A program made the position numbers and the translations under genes. A stretch of 64,000 nt of DNA from Mesostigma viride (taxonomy: Eukaryota; Streptophyta; Mesostigmatophyceae; Mesostigmatales; Mesostigmataceae): the NCBI GenBank assembly GCA_009746045.1, contig RPFO01001147.1:52736-116735 (forward strand), given 5' to 3'. Positions 10,166-18,689 of the stretch are shown in pieces; the first letter of the stretch is position 1; every line of letters starts with the position of its first letter. Under the pieces are notes generated by a model. It saw nothing but the letters and a program-made list of their open reading frames with translations, did no database searches and was not told where the DNA came from.

Positions 10166-10783
10166 AGTTAACGTAAAGGATTTACGTTAGATGGATAGAG
10201 ATTGTTACGCTCTTTCCAACGGCACCTTGAACGCCTCATTTGGTTAAGGAACGTAAAAGTTATGACGTTTCCTAGGCTGTGCCGACAGTACCCGGCGCGC
10301 CACTGTGGGCGCGTACGGACACAGGATGTACAAGTGTCACTTTGATAGTCCGCAGGACGTTGACAGGACTTGTACAGGACTTGATGGTCAATTGATAGGT
10401 AGGCGCACTGTAGCGCGCCAGGACCTATGAGACAATTGATGCTGACTAGTGTACGGATAGGTCCACAGGACTAGCCGTATGGACAATTGATAGATCTGCG
10501 CGCCAAAGGCGTGCCAGAGTCTGTGTAATCAATTGATTGACAGTTCAGCTGTGACAGTGCAGCTGAATACTTGGACGCGTCCCTAGCAAGCTATATGTGT
10601 GACTTGGTCGCACCGGGACGCTAGTTCTTGCGTGCACGTTCTCTTGGCACTGCGACCCTGTCGTCTGTGCTGCGTGCAGTCTTGGAAGTGACGTGACTTA
10701 CGTCTGTGTTTCCTGATTGTTAATAAAGGCAACTTCCTGCAAGAGCCATGGATTCCCTCGGTGGTAAACTCTCATTCAACTGT
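10166..10783 (+). repeat. copia-A 3' LTR (right boundary approximate)
   Basis: This begins AGTTAACG directly after the purine tract, the same start as the copia-B LTR (59918), and the preceding GGATTGG is also shared. It contains GTTAATAAAGGC late in the unit, a possible poly(A) region. With no 5' LTR in the window the right end cannot be defined. Sequence from about 10784 matches the unrelated TTAA-element family instead. Confidence 0.6.
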
Positions 10784-11487
10784 ATGGGTTTGAATACCTC
10801 CATACATGTTTGTTATACATTTCCCACACATATATTGCATGAGTGTGAGGCAGTTGGCTGGTCTCTGTGGCATCATCAAGCATGTACCCGGTGAGTAGAA
10901 GCTTCCCATTGTCAGCATGTGCCACCAGGTGTGCTGGCCATCACCTGGCAAGCTATAGCAGCTTAGGCCTAGTTTATCCTTGCTAGGGCAAGCTGAAATA
11001 GGCTTAAAATCACTAGTTTGTTGGTGGCTGCCTCCTAGAATGCAAGCCTTGCGTAGGGTATCCGTACCACGTTACCTACGTGCATGGACAAGGTGGCACC
11101 TGCACATAGGTGCCATGTAAGGGCAGTGTGATGATGCAGTTATGTTTCCCCATCATTGTGGAAGGGAAATGTATTGTGTGGCATGGTTGGGGGACATTTT
11201 TAGTAGGTATTAGTAGGTAGTATGCCCACCCCTACCCCCTTGGTTGCTTTTTACCAACGGTACCCCTATGGGCTGTACTGGGTGTAACTGCTGGTATACC
11301 CACCCAAATGATGACCCCAATGGCTCAAACTGTTCAGCAACTAATTGTTTATCATCCCTGAAGTGGTAGGTGCCTAGCTCTTACAACATAATTCAAAATG
11401 CACATTCTACCAAAAATGAAAACGCTCGTCTTGACCCCCCTGACTTTGACGGCAGTTATACATGGCCTACCCTGCATATATGTAAGG

Positions 11488-11972
11488 CCTACCCTTGGCT
11501 CTTAGCCACGTGGCTGGGGCCTCCCTCACGGCAGGTTACACGGCGGACCGGGCGGAGCGGGCCAAGCTCCTGGCCTACGGCGACGTCGGGCACCATCGTG
11601 TGGTGCCCTTTGTCCTGGAGGAGTTTGGGGCCATGGGGCCCCTGACCTCCGCCTTCTTCAAGGAGTGTTGCCGGCTCCGGGAGGACCGGCTGGACCTGGA
11701 GGGCCAGCGGGCCCCATGGTCGGCGCGGACCTGGACGTCATATTGGCGTCAGCGCTTGTCGGTGGCGCTGACTCGGGCCATGGCGGACATCATGCTCCGC
11801 CGTACGCGGGCTGATTTTGCGGTGCAGCAGGGCTATTAGGTTCCTCCCGTTAGGCGTTTCCATTGGTCTTATCGTAGTATAGAGCTTTGACATGGCTCTG
11901 TATATAGGTTTATAGCTGGGCGTTTGCTTTGGTTTGAGTGATTTCACTCTGCTGTAAGTAATTATATTTTTA
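11488..11972 (+). pseudogene. 5'-truncated LINE fragment (C-terminal coding part plus 3' tail), copy 1
   Basis: It encodes VPFVLEEFGAMGPLTSAFFKECC...RLSVALTRAMADIMLRRTRADFAVQQGY, which ends in a stop. This style of C-terminal tail is seen after the reverse transcriptase in some algal LINEs. About 140 bp of 3' noncoding sequence follows. The fragment is flanked by ATATATGTAAGG (11476-11487 and 11973-11984), a 12-bp target duplication matching ATATATGTGAGG in the empty homologous site near 41870. The structure fits a 5'-truncated target-primed insertion. Confidence 0.65.
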
Positions 11973-11984
11973 ATATATGTAAGG

Positions 11985-12349
11985 TTTGTCCTGGAGGAGT
12001 TTGGGGCCATGGGGCCCCTGACCTCCGCCTTCTTCAAGGAGTGTTGCCGGCTCCGGGAGGACCGGCTGGACCTGGAGGGCCAGCGGGCCCCATGGTCGGC
12101 GCGGACCTGGACGTCATATTGGCGTCAGCGCTTGTCGGTGGCGCTGACTCGGGCCATGGCTGACATCATGCTCCGCCGTACGCGGGCTGATTTTGCGGTG
12201 CAGCAGGGCTATTAGGTTCCTCCCGTTAGGCGTTTCCATTGGTCTTATCGTAGTATAGAGCTTTGACATGGCTCTGTATATAGGTTCATAGCTGGGCGTT
12301 TGCTTTGGTAGTGAGTGATTTCACTCTGCTGTAAGTAATTATATTTTTA
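11985..12349 (+). pseudogene. 5'-truncated LINE fragment, copy 2
   Basis: Nearly identical to the last 365 bp of copy 1, starting at TTTGTCCTGG directly after the 12-bp repeat and followed by a third ATATATGTAAGG (12350-12361). Either a second, shorter insertion hit the same site, or the 376-bp unit was tandemly duplicated. Confidence 0.65.
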
Positions 12350-12513
12350 ATATATGTAAGGTTGTGATATACCAACCCGAAGGGCAACTCATGGACATGC
12401 TTGGCCCCCAAGGACAGCCATTGGATATGGGTGGGTTGGATGGCATCTGGTTTGCAAAATTGTGAAGTTACAGCCGATGCATCGGCAGTATTTCTGCCCA
12501 TTTAGGGGTTAAG

Positions 12514-13530
12514 CAGCACACCACCTCCACCACCTCCGCCGTAGCGGCACAGCTCCACTTGAGCATACGCTCGACCTCCGCGAGGAGGCCGAGCTCGCCA
12601 AGCGCAGCCTCAACGTCATCGTCAAGCACTTCGTCATGGAGGAAGGTGAGAATTCCGAGAAGCTTGCACGTGCGTTTGGAAGAGAAACTCTTGGTCGCAT
12701 GGGCCTTACTGGTGAGATCGAGCTGGTCGCCCTGCACCGCCTTCCCCGCTCGCGGGGTAAGGCAGGGGCGCCCCCGCTCCTTCTCACCTTTAAGACCCCG
12801 GCGGACAAGATTTCCTTTCTCAGACGCCGCAAGCGGCTCGAGAAGACTCACTTCACCCTTGACGACGACTTGACCCTGGCGCAGCAACAACGGCGACGGG
12901 AGCTATGGCCGACCTACCTACAGCTCCGGCAGACCAAGGCGGGGCAGCCGGTGTACTGGAAGGGCGGCCATCTACGTCGATCGGCCACAAGCCCTGGCAT
13001 GCGACCCCCGCGGCCCCAGCTACTCTGGACAGACGCCCCAGCTTAGGGAAATACAGCAGTAGTAGTGTAGAGTAGATAGACCGTGGCCATGGACATGTAC
13101 GCCTCCTACAGACATTATACCAGCTGATTCACGAGCATTATTTAGCCATGTACATGTGTGCCCATGACGCGCCACACACCAGATGATGCCTAGCTTTATT
13201 ATTTAGTTATGCTGTGCCCATGCAGAGAGCTGCTCTCTGCTGAGATGCCACGCCCTAGCTTTTGTATACATAATTGTATTGTAGCCATAATGATCTTCCC
13301 CCCCATGACGTACAGGCTCCCCCTTATAGCTGGGCATAATAGCTTGATAGATCATGGGGATGCAGGTGCCCCAGGTGGTGCACCCCGATCGAGCAAGTGT
13401 CTTTTACATTCCCACCCTTGCAGGAAGTAGCTTAGAATGTATTATAGGCCATATGCCCCTTCTCTGGGCTATGTGCTACATATACTCCCAACTGAGTTAT
13501 GTTCCTTATTAATTCATTAATTATTGTATT
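12514..13530 (+). pseudogene. LINE ORF1 C-terminal fragment with 3' tail, copy A
   Basis: It encodes EEAELAKRSLNVIVKHF..., then a region like the L1 ORF1 RNA-binding domain: PPLLLTFKTPADKISFLRRRKRLEKTHFTLDDDLTLAQQQRRRELWPTYLQLRQ. The family ending VYWKGAAIYVGHKPW is altered here to VYWKGGHLRRSA, indicating a frameshift near 12965. A conserved tail of about 500 bp follows, containing the hairpin GCAGAGAG-CTG-CTCTCTGC near 13226 and ending in an AT-rich run. The copy is truncated and adjoins the TTAA terminus at 12512. Confidence 0.65.
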
Positions 13531-13640
13531 GGCTTCTCAACAGAGAGCATCTCTCTGCATAGGCATAGCATGGCTAAATTCTTAGTGCAACATCCATGGG
13601 GGTCCCATTATAGGCATGGCTTGGCTAAATTCTGAAGGCA
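13528..13640 (-). repeat. Fragment of the LINE 3' tail, reverse orientation
   Basis: Read on the minus strand, it has the same hairpin (GCAGAGAG-ATG-CTCTCTGT) and TGAGAAGCC context as the other tails. It lies between two plus-strand copies. No coding sequence is present. Confidence 0.5.
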
Positions 13641-13669
13641 TCATCCATGGGGGGCATTATTGCGCACAT

Positions 13670-14640
13670 GCGCGTGGGCCGTTGCAGCACAGCTCCAGCA
13701 GCAGCAGCTCGACCTCCGCGAGGAGGCCGAACTCGCCAAGCGCAGCCTTAACGTCATACTCAAGAACATGGAGGAAGGTGAGAATTCCGTGAAGCTTGCG
13801 CGTGCGTTTGAGAACAAAATCCTTGATCGCATGGGTCTTCTTGGTGAGATTAAGCTGACCGCCCACCCCCTTCCCGGCGCGCGGGGTAAGGGAGGGGCGC
13901 CCCCGCTTCTTCTCATCTTTAAGAGCCCAGCGGACAAGATTTCCTTTCTCAGACGCTGCAAGCGGCTCGAGAACACTCCCTTCACCGTGGACGACGACTT
14001 GACCCTGGCCGGCAGCAACAAGTACGGCGACGGGAGCTATGGCTGACCTACCTCCAGCTCCGGCAAACCAAGGCGGGCCGGCAGCCGGTGTACTGGAAGG
14101 GGGCGGCCATCTACGTCGGCCACAAGCCCTGGCACGCGACCCCCGCGACCACCGTGGCCCCAGCGACTCCAGCCGCCCCAGCTTAGGGGAATACAGCAAT
14201 AGTTGTGTAGAATAGTTAGACAGTGGCCTTGTACATGCCCGCCTACTACAGGCACTATACCAGCTGATTCATGAGCATTAATTAGTCATGTACATGACAG
14301 TGTGCCCATGACGCGCCACACACCAGATGATGCCTAGCTTTATTATTTAGTTATGCTGCGACTAAGCAGAGAGCCACTCTCTGCTGAGAAGCCATGCCTT
14401 AGCTTTTGTCTAGCCATGTTGATCAGTTTCCCTCCCCATGACAGGCTCCCCCTTAGCTGGGCATAGCTTGATAGATCATGGGGTGCAGGTGCCCTTGTGC
14501 ACCCCGAGCAAGTGTCGTTTACATTCCCACCCTTGCAGGGAGTAGCTTAGAATGTACTAAAAGCCATATGCCCCTTCTCTGGGATATGTGCTACATTTAC
14601 TCCCAACGGAGTTATGTTTCTAATTAATTAATTAATTAAT
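13670..14640 (+). pseudogene. LINE ORF1 C-terminal fragment with 3' tail, copy B
   Basis: The open frame (13660-14046) reads LDLREEAELAKRSLNVILKNMEEGENSVKLARAF and PPLLLIFKSPADKISFLRRCKRLENTPFTVDDDLTLAGSN. The frame is lost after DDLTLA relative to the family ending QQQRRRELWPTYLQLRQ. The 3' tail, with hairpin GCAGAGAG-CCA-CTCTCTGC near 14367, ends in (TTAA)n at 14618-14644, the likely 3' terminus of this LINE family. Confidence 0.65.
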
Positions 14641-14710
14641 TAATGCGTGTGGGCCACATATGCTAGCTAGGCCCTAAGCCTGACTAATCTACACTACTGG
14701 TATATATTCC

Positions 14711-15490
14711 CTAGTCTGAGGTGGCAGGAGGTGCCTGACAGGGCTTGTGGTCAACGTGGATGACCGCCCCCCTCCAGTATACCGGCTTCCCCCTTGCGCT
14801 CTGCCGGAGCTGAAGGTAGGTCGGCCATAGCTCGCGTCGCCGCTGTTGCTGGGCCAGGGTCAAGTCGTCGTCCAGCGTGAAGCGAGACCCCGAGAGCTTC
14901 TTGCGGCATTTAAGGAACGATAGCTTGTCCGCCATGTACTTTAAGGTGAGGAGCACGGGTGCCGGGCCAGCCTTCCCGCGCGCGCGGGGGAGGCGGACAG
15001 CCGACATGTCCAGCTCACCAGTGAGTAGCATGGGGGCAAGAATGTCGCGCTTAAATGCCTCAAGAAGGCTCGTGGAGGTCTCACCTGCCGGCTGGTCGAA
15101 GTGCTTGACGATGACATTGTGGCTGCGCTGGGTGATGTCGGCCTCCTCGCGAAGGTCGACTGCTTGTTGCTTGAGCTGTGCCGCGATGGTGGAGGTGGTC
15201 AGAGGTGATATGATGCCCGCCCAGGTGGAGGGAGCATCGCTGGCCGGGCCAGCAGGTGCCGGCTGGGCAGCGATGTCCTTCACCGCCTGGGCGGTGAGGC
15301 CCGCGGTGTCATGCAAGCACTCAAGGGCGGTGGCGGTGGCTTGAAGGCGCTGGTCGAGGTCGAGGAGCTGGGCTTTGATGTCGGCAGTGGAGGCGGAAAT
15401 GGCAGTGGAGGTGGAGGCGACAGTGGTGGAAAGGTGAGGAAGTTCAGCCGGTAGCCAGCGTGCCGCCGATTGCTGCCGCATCAGCTGCAA
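14711..15490 (-). CDS. LINE ORF1-like RNA-binding protein, 259 aa open frame
   Basis: This is the best preserved ORF1 copy. The N-terminal half (about residues 20-110) is helical with coiled-coil character (STADIKAQLLDLDQRLQATATALECLHD). Then comes the conserved EEADITQRSHNVIVKHF segment, and then the RNA-binding-like domain FTLDDDLTLAQQQRRRELWPTYLQLRQ. Such proteins coat LINE RNA with the help of a coiled coil. Coding traces in other minus-strand frames up to about 15914 suggest that the true N-terminus lies upstream and is broken. The copy is head-to-head with copy B, sharing an AT-rich terminus near 14640. Confidence 0.65.
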   Translation of the reverse strand: MQLMRQQSAARWLPAELPHLSTTVASTSTAISASTADIKAQLLDLDQRLQATATALECLHDTAGLTAQAVKDIAAQPAPAGPASDAPSTWAGIISPLTTSTIAAQLKQQAVDLREEADITQRSHNVIVKHFDQPAGETSTSLLEAFKRDILAPMLLTGELDMSAVRLPRARGKAGPAPVLLTLKYMADKLSFLKCRKKLSGSRFTLDDDLTLAQQQRRRELWPTYLQLRQSARGKPVYWRGAVIHVDHKPCQAPPATSD

Positions 15491-16756
15491 GGGGGGTCAC
15501 GTGCTGCATGCTGAAAGGCCTCCGTAAGGATGGAACAGAGTGTGGGGGCGGAGATGGATGGAGCCCAGATCTCGCCGTCAGAGCGCATGAGAAGGGAGTT
15601 GAGAATGGTGTGCCGGAGCTGGGGGCGGGCGCACCCGAGCAGGGCGTCGGGGTTGAACCAATTCCCGTTTGGGGTGATGAGGCGATTGATGTCATGGAGA
15701 TGGAGGCACATGCAGGTCGTAAAGCGAGGCGTAGTCCCCCCAGAAGAGGCAATGCAGGGCAGCATCCGGGGACATGTTGGTCCAGTCGTGATCGTCGACC
15801 TTGAAAGGTTGGGGGCGAAAGCGCGGTTCTGTGGGGCGTGAAAACCCTCGAGTTTTGCATGTCGGCTGGGCGGCTGCGTTTAGGATCGATCAGGCGATGC
15901 AGATGGCGAGGCATTAAGCCCGGGAGGGTTCGGGGCGACCCGACCAGTGCGCGACTAGTGTCACCGCTGCCTGCCGGAGCTGCAGACGTATTTTCATGGC
16001 CGAGCGCAGCCGCCAGGCTACGTTGCGTTAGGAGCGTTTGCTCGTCATATATTGCCTAATAGCTTCGGAAAATTATATCAGCATGTGCGTCTTAGAAAGA
16101 CGAAGCGATAGTGCTATTCACAGCCGAATTCGGTGCTCAAACGTGAAAGTTATGAGCTCCGCCGTCAGCCATGGCTACCTCGTGGCTCGTGGCTCCCCAT
16201 GTCCTCTACTAGCTGTTAGAACTTTGAAGGTGCAGGCCTTGCATGCGGCGTCTAACTGTTACGTGCCGGCCCTTTAGGACGGACGCAACAATGGAATAAA
16301 TTCTGTACTTTGGCTTGTTGTCATAGTCCGTAGGACTTTGGGACTCATTTCGGGACTTAATTTGGGAATTGTCCCTTGGTCAGGACTTTTGTATGGAACT
16401 ATGATAGTTTGTGTGATTCGGACCAGTTATTTTGGGGCCTAGGTTGTTGTATGCGTGTATCTTCTAGGGGCCGATGCAGTCGCGCCGCGCTGCGTACTTT
16501 ATAGCTAGTTGAGATATTGTACTCATGCGTGGATTCTGTAGGCGAGGGTCGATGTCGACCCGAGGATCTTGTGTGGACTGCATGCTTTGGAAGGTCGGCG
16601 CCATGTCCGCGCCCCTTGCCAGCTTGGTGGCAGACCTAGGTGAAATTGGTCCGAGGACGAGAGTCTCGTCCTCTTGGTTTGATGAATGTAAAGTGCGATG
16701 ACGCCTTCATATTAAACCTGGGGCAACTATCCATTTGTAATTGGTATTGCTAGCCA
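15491..16756. other. Region with no supported gene
   Basis: The first 400 bp holds broken minus-strand frames that may be the upstream part of the ORF1 copy. From about 15915 to 16756 I see only GC-rich sequence with short ORFs, an unusual run of GGGACT/AGGACTTT words near 16320-16390, and an AT-rich (TTAATTAA) junction at 16757-16782. Confidence 0.4.
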
Positions 16757-17366
16757 TTAATTAATTAATTGATTAGGAACATAACTCCGTTGGGAGTATA
16801 TGTAGCACATAGCCCTGAGAAGGGGCATATGAGCCTATAATACATTCTAAGCTACTTCCTGCAAGGGTGGGAATGTAAACAACACTTGCTCTAGGTGCAC
16901 CAGGGCACCCGCACCCTCATGGTCTATCACGCTATGCCCGGGTAAGGGGGGAGCATGCCTGTGAGGGGGAAGATCATCACGGCTATACAAGAGCTATGGC
17001 ATGGCTTCTCAGCAGAGAGTGACTCCCTGCATAGGCACAACATTACTAAATAAGGCTAGGCATCGTCTGGAGTGTGGCACATCATGGGCACACATGTACA
17101 TGACTAAAAAGGCTAGGCCTCAGCTGGTATAGTGCCTGTAGTAGGCGGGCATGTACAAGGCCACTGTCTAACTATTCTACACTACTGCTGTATTCCCCTA
17201 GGCTGGGGCTGGAGTTGCTGGGGCCGCGGTGGTCGAGGGGGTTGCTTGCCAGGGCTTGTGGCCGACGTAGATGGCCGCCCCCTTCCAGTACACCGGCTGG
17301 CCCGCCTTGGTCTGCCGGAGCTGGAGGTAGGTCGGCCATAGCTCCCGTCGCCGTTGTTGCTGTGCC
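16757..17366 (-). pseudogene. LINE ORF1 tail, copy D (5'-truncated)
   Basis: On the minus strand it encodes the end of ORF1 (QQQRRRELWPTYLQLRQTKAGQPVYWKGAAIYVGHKPWQATP, split here for reading) and then the conserved 3' tail. The tail has hairpin GCAGGGAG-TCA-CTCTCTGC near 17010 and a TTAATTAA-rich end at 16757. It breaks off abruptly at 17366, as expected for 5' truncation. Confidence 0.6.
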
Positions 17367-17504
17367 ATTATAAGTGTGTATTAATTAGCTTGGCATCAAG
17401 TCGCGGTGCCAGATATCCGCACGACCCCAGTCGTGAAGCGCAATCTGCATTAGGCCACCTTGAACCTTCCTAATGCCGGCATGGTAGATCTTTCGCTACG
17501 TAGC

Positions 17505-17928
17505 TCAGGCTAGGTGTCTGGGCTGGCACGTAACACTAACCTGGCTGGGCCCGGCCCATGTGAGGAGGTGCCGGCCCAGCTGGGCGGGGCGCAGCCCTGC
17601 AGAGGGGCCACGTGAGGTGTCTACCTGGTTGGTGCAAGCTAAATGCCCTACTAGCATCAGGCGCCGCTGCTTGATGTGCGCTGGTTGTCTCCTTGATAAG
17701 TGGCATGCCGAGATGCAAGTCCTCCTTGCGAACATGAGCAGCGTATCCTACACAAAAAATTGACCGCAGCATGTTGGTAACCGCGCCATCCAGCTTGTTG
17801 GCAAGGTCGGCAGTGAGAGTCCACGTCTCGGCCCCGTACGTAAGAACAGCTAGGACCAGGACCTTAAACAGGTCCTGTTTCTCTATCTTGGCCAAGGGCT
17901 TGCGCCACAGGGCCCGGCGAGCCACCAT
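17505..17928 (-). pseudogene. LINE reverse-transcriptase C-terminal fragment
   Basis: It encodes LWRKPLAKIEKQDLFKVLVLAVLTYGAETWTLTADLANKLDGAVTNMLRSI and HVRKEDLHLGMPLI (split here for reading), the typical region after the RT thumb of LINE ORF2 (YGxETW motif). Its closest relative in the window is at 36290-36700. The upstream RT core is missing. The reading frame is lost after GMPLI, where later similarity to HLARTNQVDTSRG falls in another frame. Confidence 0.65.
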
Positions 17929-17941
17929 GGTCCGGTTCCTC

Positions 17942-18035
17942 CAGATTTCTGGCCTGCGCTGGTTGTCTCCTTGAGATTTCTGGCCTGCGCTGGTTGTCTC
18001 CTTGAGATTTCTGGCCTGCGCTGGTTATCTCTTTG
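17942..18035. repeat. 31-bp tandem repeat, three copies
   Basis: Three successive units share the core AGATTTCTGGCCTGCGCTGG followed by TTGTCTCCTTG or a variant. The same core, in reverse complement, follows the LINE fragment at 36930-37010, and a partial copy lies at 17677-17698. The repeat is linked to this LINE family's ends. Confidence 0.75.
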
Positions 18036-18689
18036 ATATAAGACAATTAAGGTTGTGCCTCTTTTACTGATCATGAAGCGTAATTGCACAACATTGCAAA
18101 AAATTAGGACAACAGAAGATTGGCCTTTAAAAGTTCTACTGAGACAGATGATTCAAAAAGCAAGACAAGTAGACCTGATTAGCTGCCCCATGTTTTGTCC
18201 AGTGAGATATTTATAAGCAGGATAGCGATTGCGGTACCTGGTTGGTCTCAGGGACACCCCCCCGATTCTCAGCATGACTGGTTTATTCCAGGGACATCAA
18301 AGCACGTGAAAGATGCTCGGATTGCCTAATATAGGGACCTACTACACTCATCGCTACAGCTCTACGTAAACAAATCTGTTGGCATGTATGCCCGCGCAGA
18401 ATGCTGGGGCTTCCTCGCCCAGATACCGTGCCAGTGAAAGCAATGCGTAATCCTGGAACAGAACTTCCTCTGCACTCTCAAGGCAGAGCAGGTACATGTT
18501 GTTGCGGAGGGCGATATTGGCATGTTTCCATCTGAAAAAGGACGCACCCTACTCCAGGCTAAACTGGGCACGAGCCGAAGAACTGCATGCTCGTCGAGAA
18601 AACCCTCGGGTCGCCCCGGCGCTTTATAACGGCCATTAGTTGCGGCCCCAACGCCCGGGCTGCCACCTCTGCGGCTACAGCTGCGCGAT
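18036..18689. other. 3' flank of the transporter gene; no further gene seen
   Basis: This holds the presumed 3' UTR of the minus-strand transporter gene and unassigned sequence. Short ORFs here are not supported by any recognisable motif. Confidence 0.5.

Larger units (their letters stand above)
1..10783 (+). mobile_element. Ty1/copia-like LTR retrotransposon copia-A (left end outside window)
   Basis: Fossil LTR element. Parts seen in order: leader ORF (8-448), gag (609-1381 and 4566-5000), pol (5142-8627), long 3' noncoding region, and a 3' LTR starting at 10166 after a purine run. The 5' LTR is not in the window. A 3.2-kb gene-bearing unit interrupts gag and a MITE lies in the 3' noncoding region. 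Homology to the second element at 40-60 kb extends through gag, pol, the purine tract and the LTR start. The element is broken, with about two obvious interruptions. The right limit is approximate, because the sequence from 10784 belongs to another repeat family. Confidence 0.85.
10784..12508 (+). mobile_element. Derivative of the CCCCTAAATGG/TTAA nonautonomous transposon family
   Basis: 10784-11487 matches 41176-41880 of the complete copy at 40330-42030 almost base for base. After LINE insertions the match resumes from 12362 to a terminus ...CATTTAGGGG followed by TTAA (12509-12512). The 5' third of the family, including its left terminus, is absent here, and the left junction abuts the copia-A LTR. 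No coding potential. A subterminal palindrome, GCCGATGCATCGGC, lies near the right end. Confidence 0.7.

Noticed and set aside
17942-18035. Possible CRISPR array (three 31-bp units)
   Set aside because: The units are contiguous with no spacers, and the window is eukaryotic.
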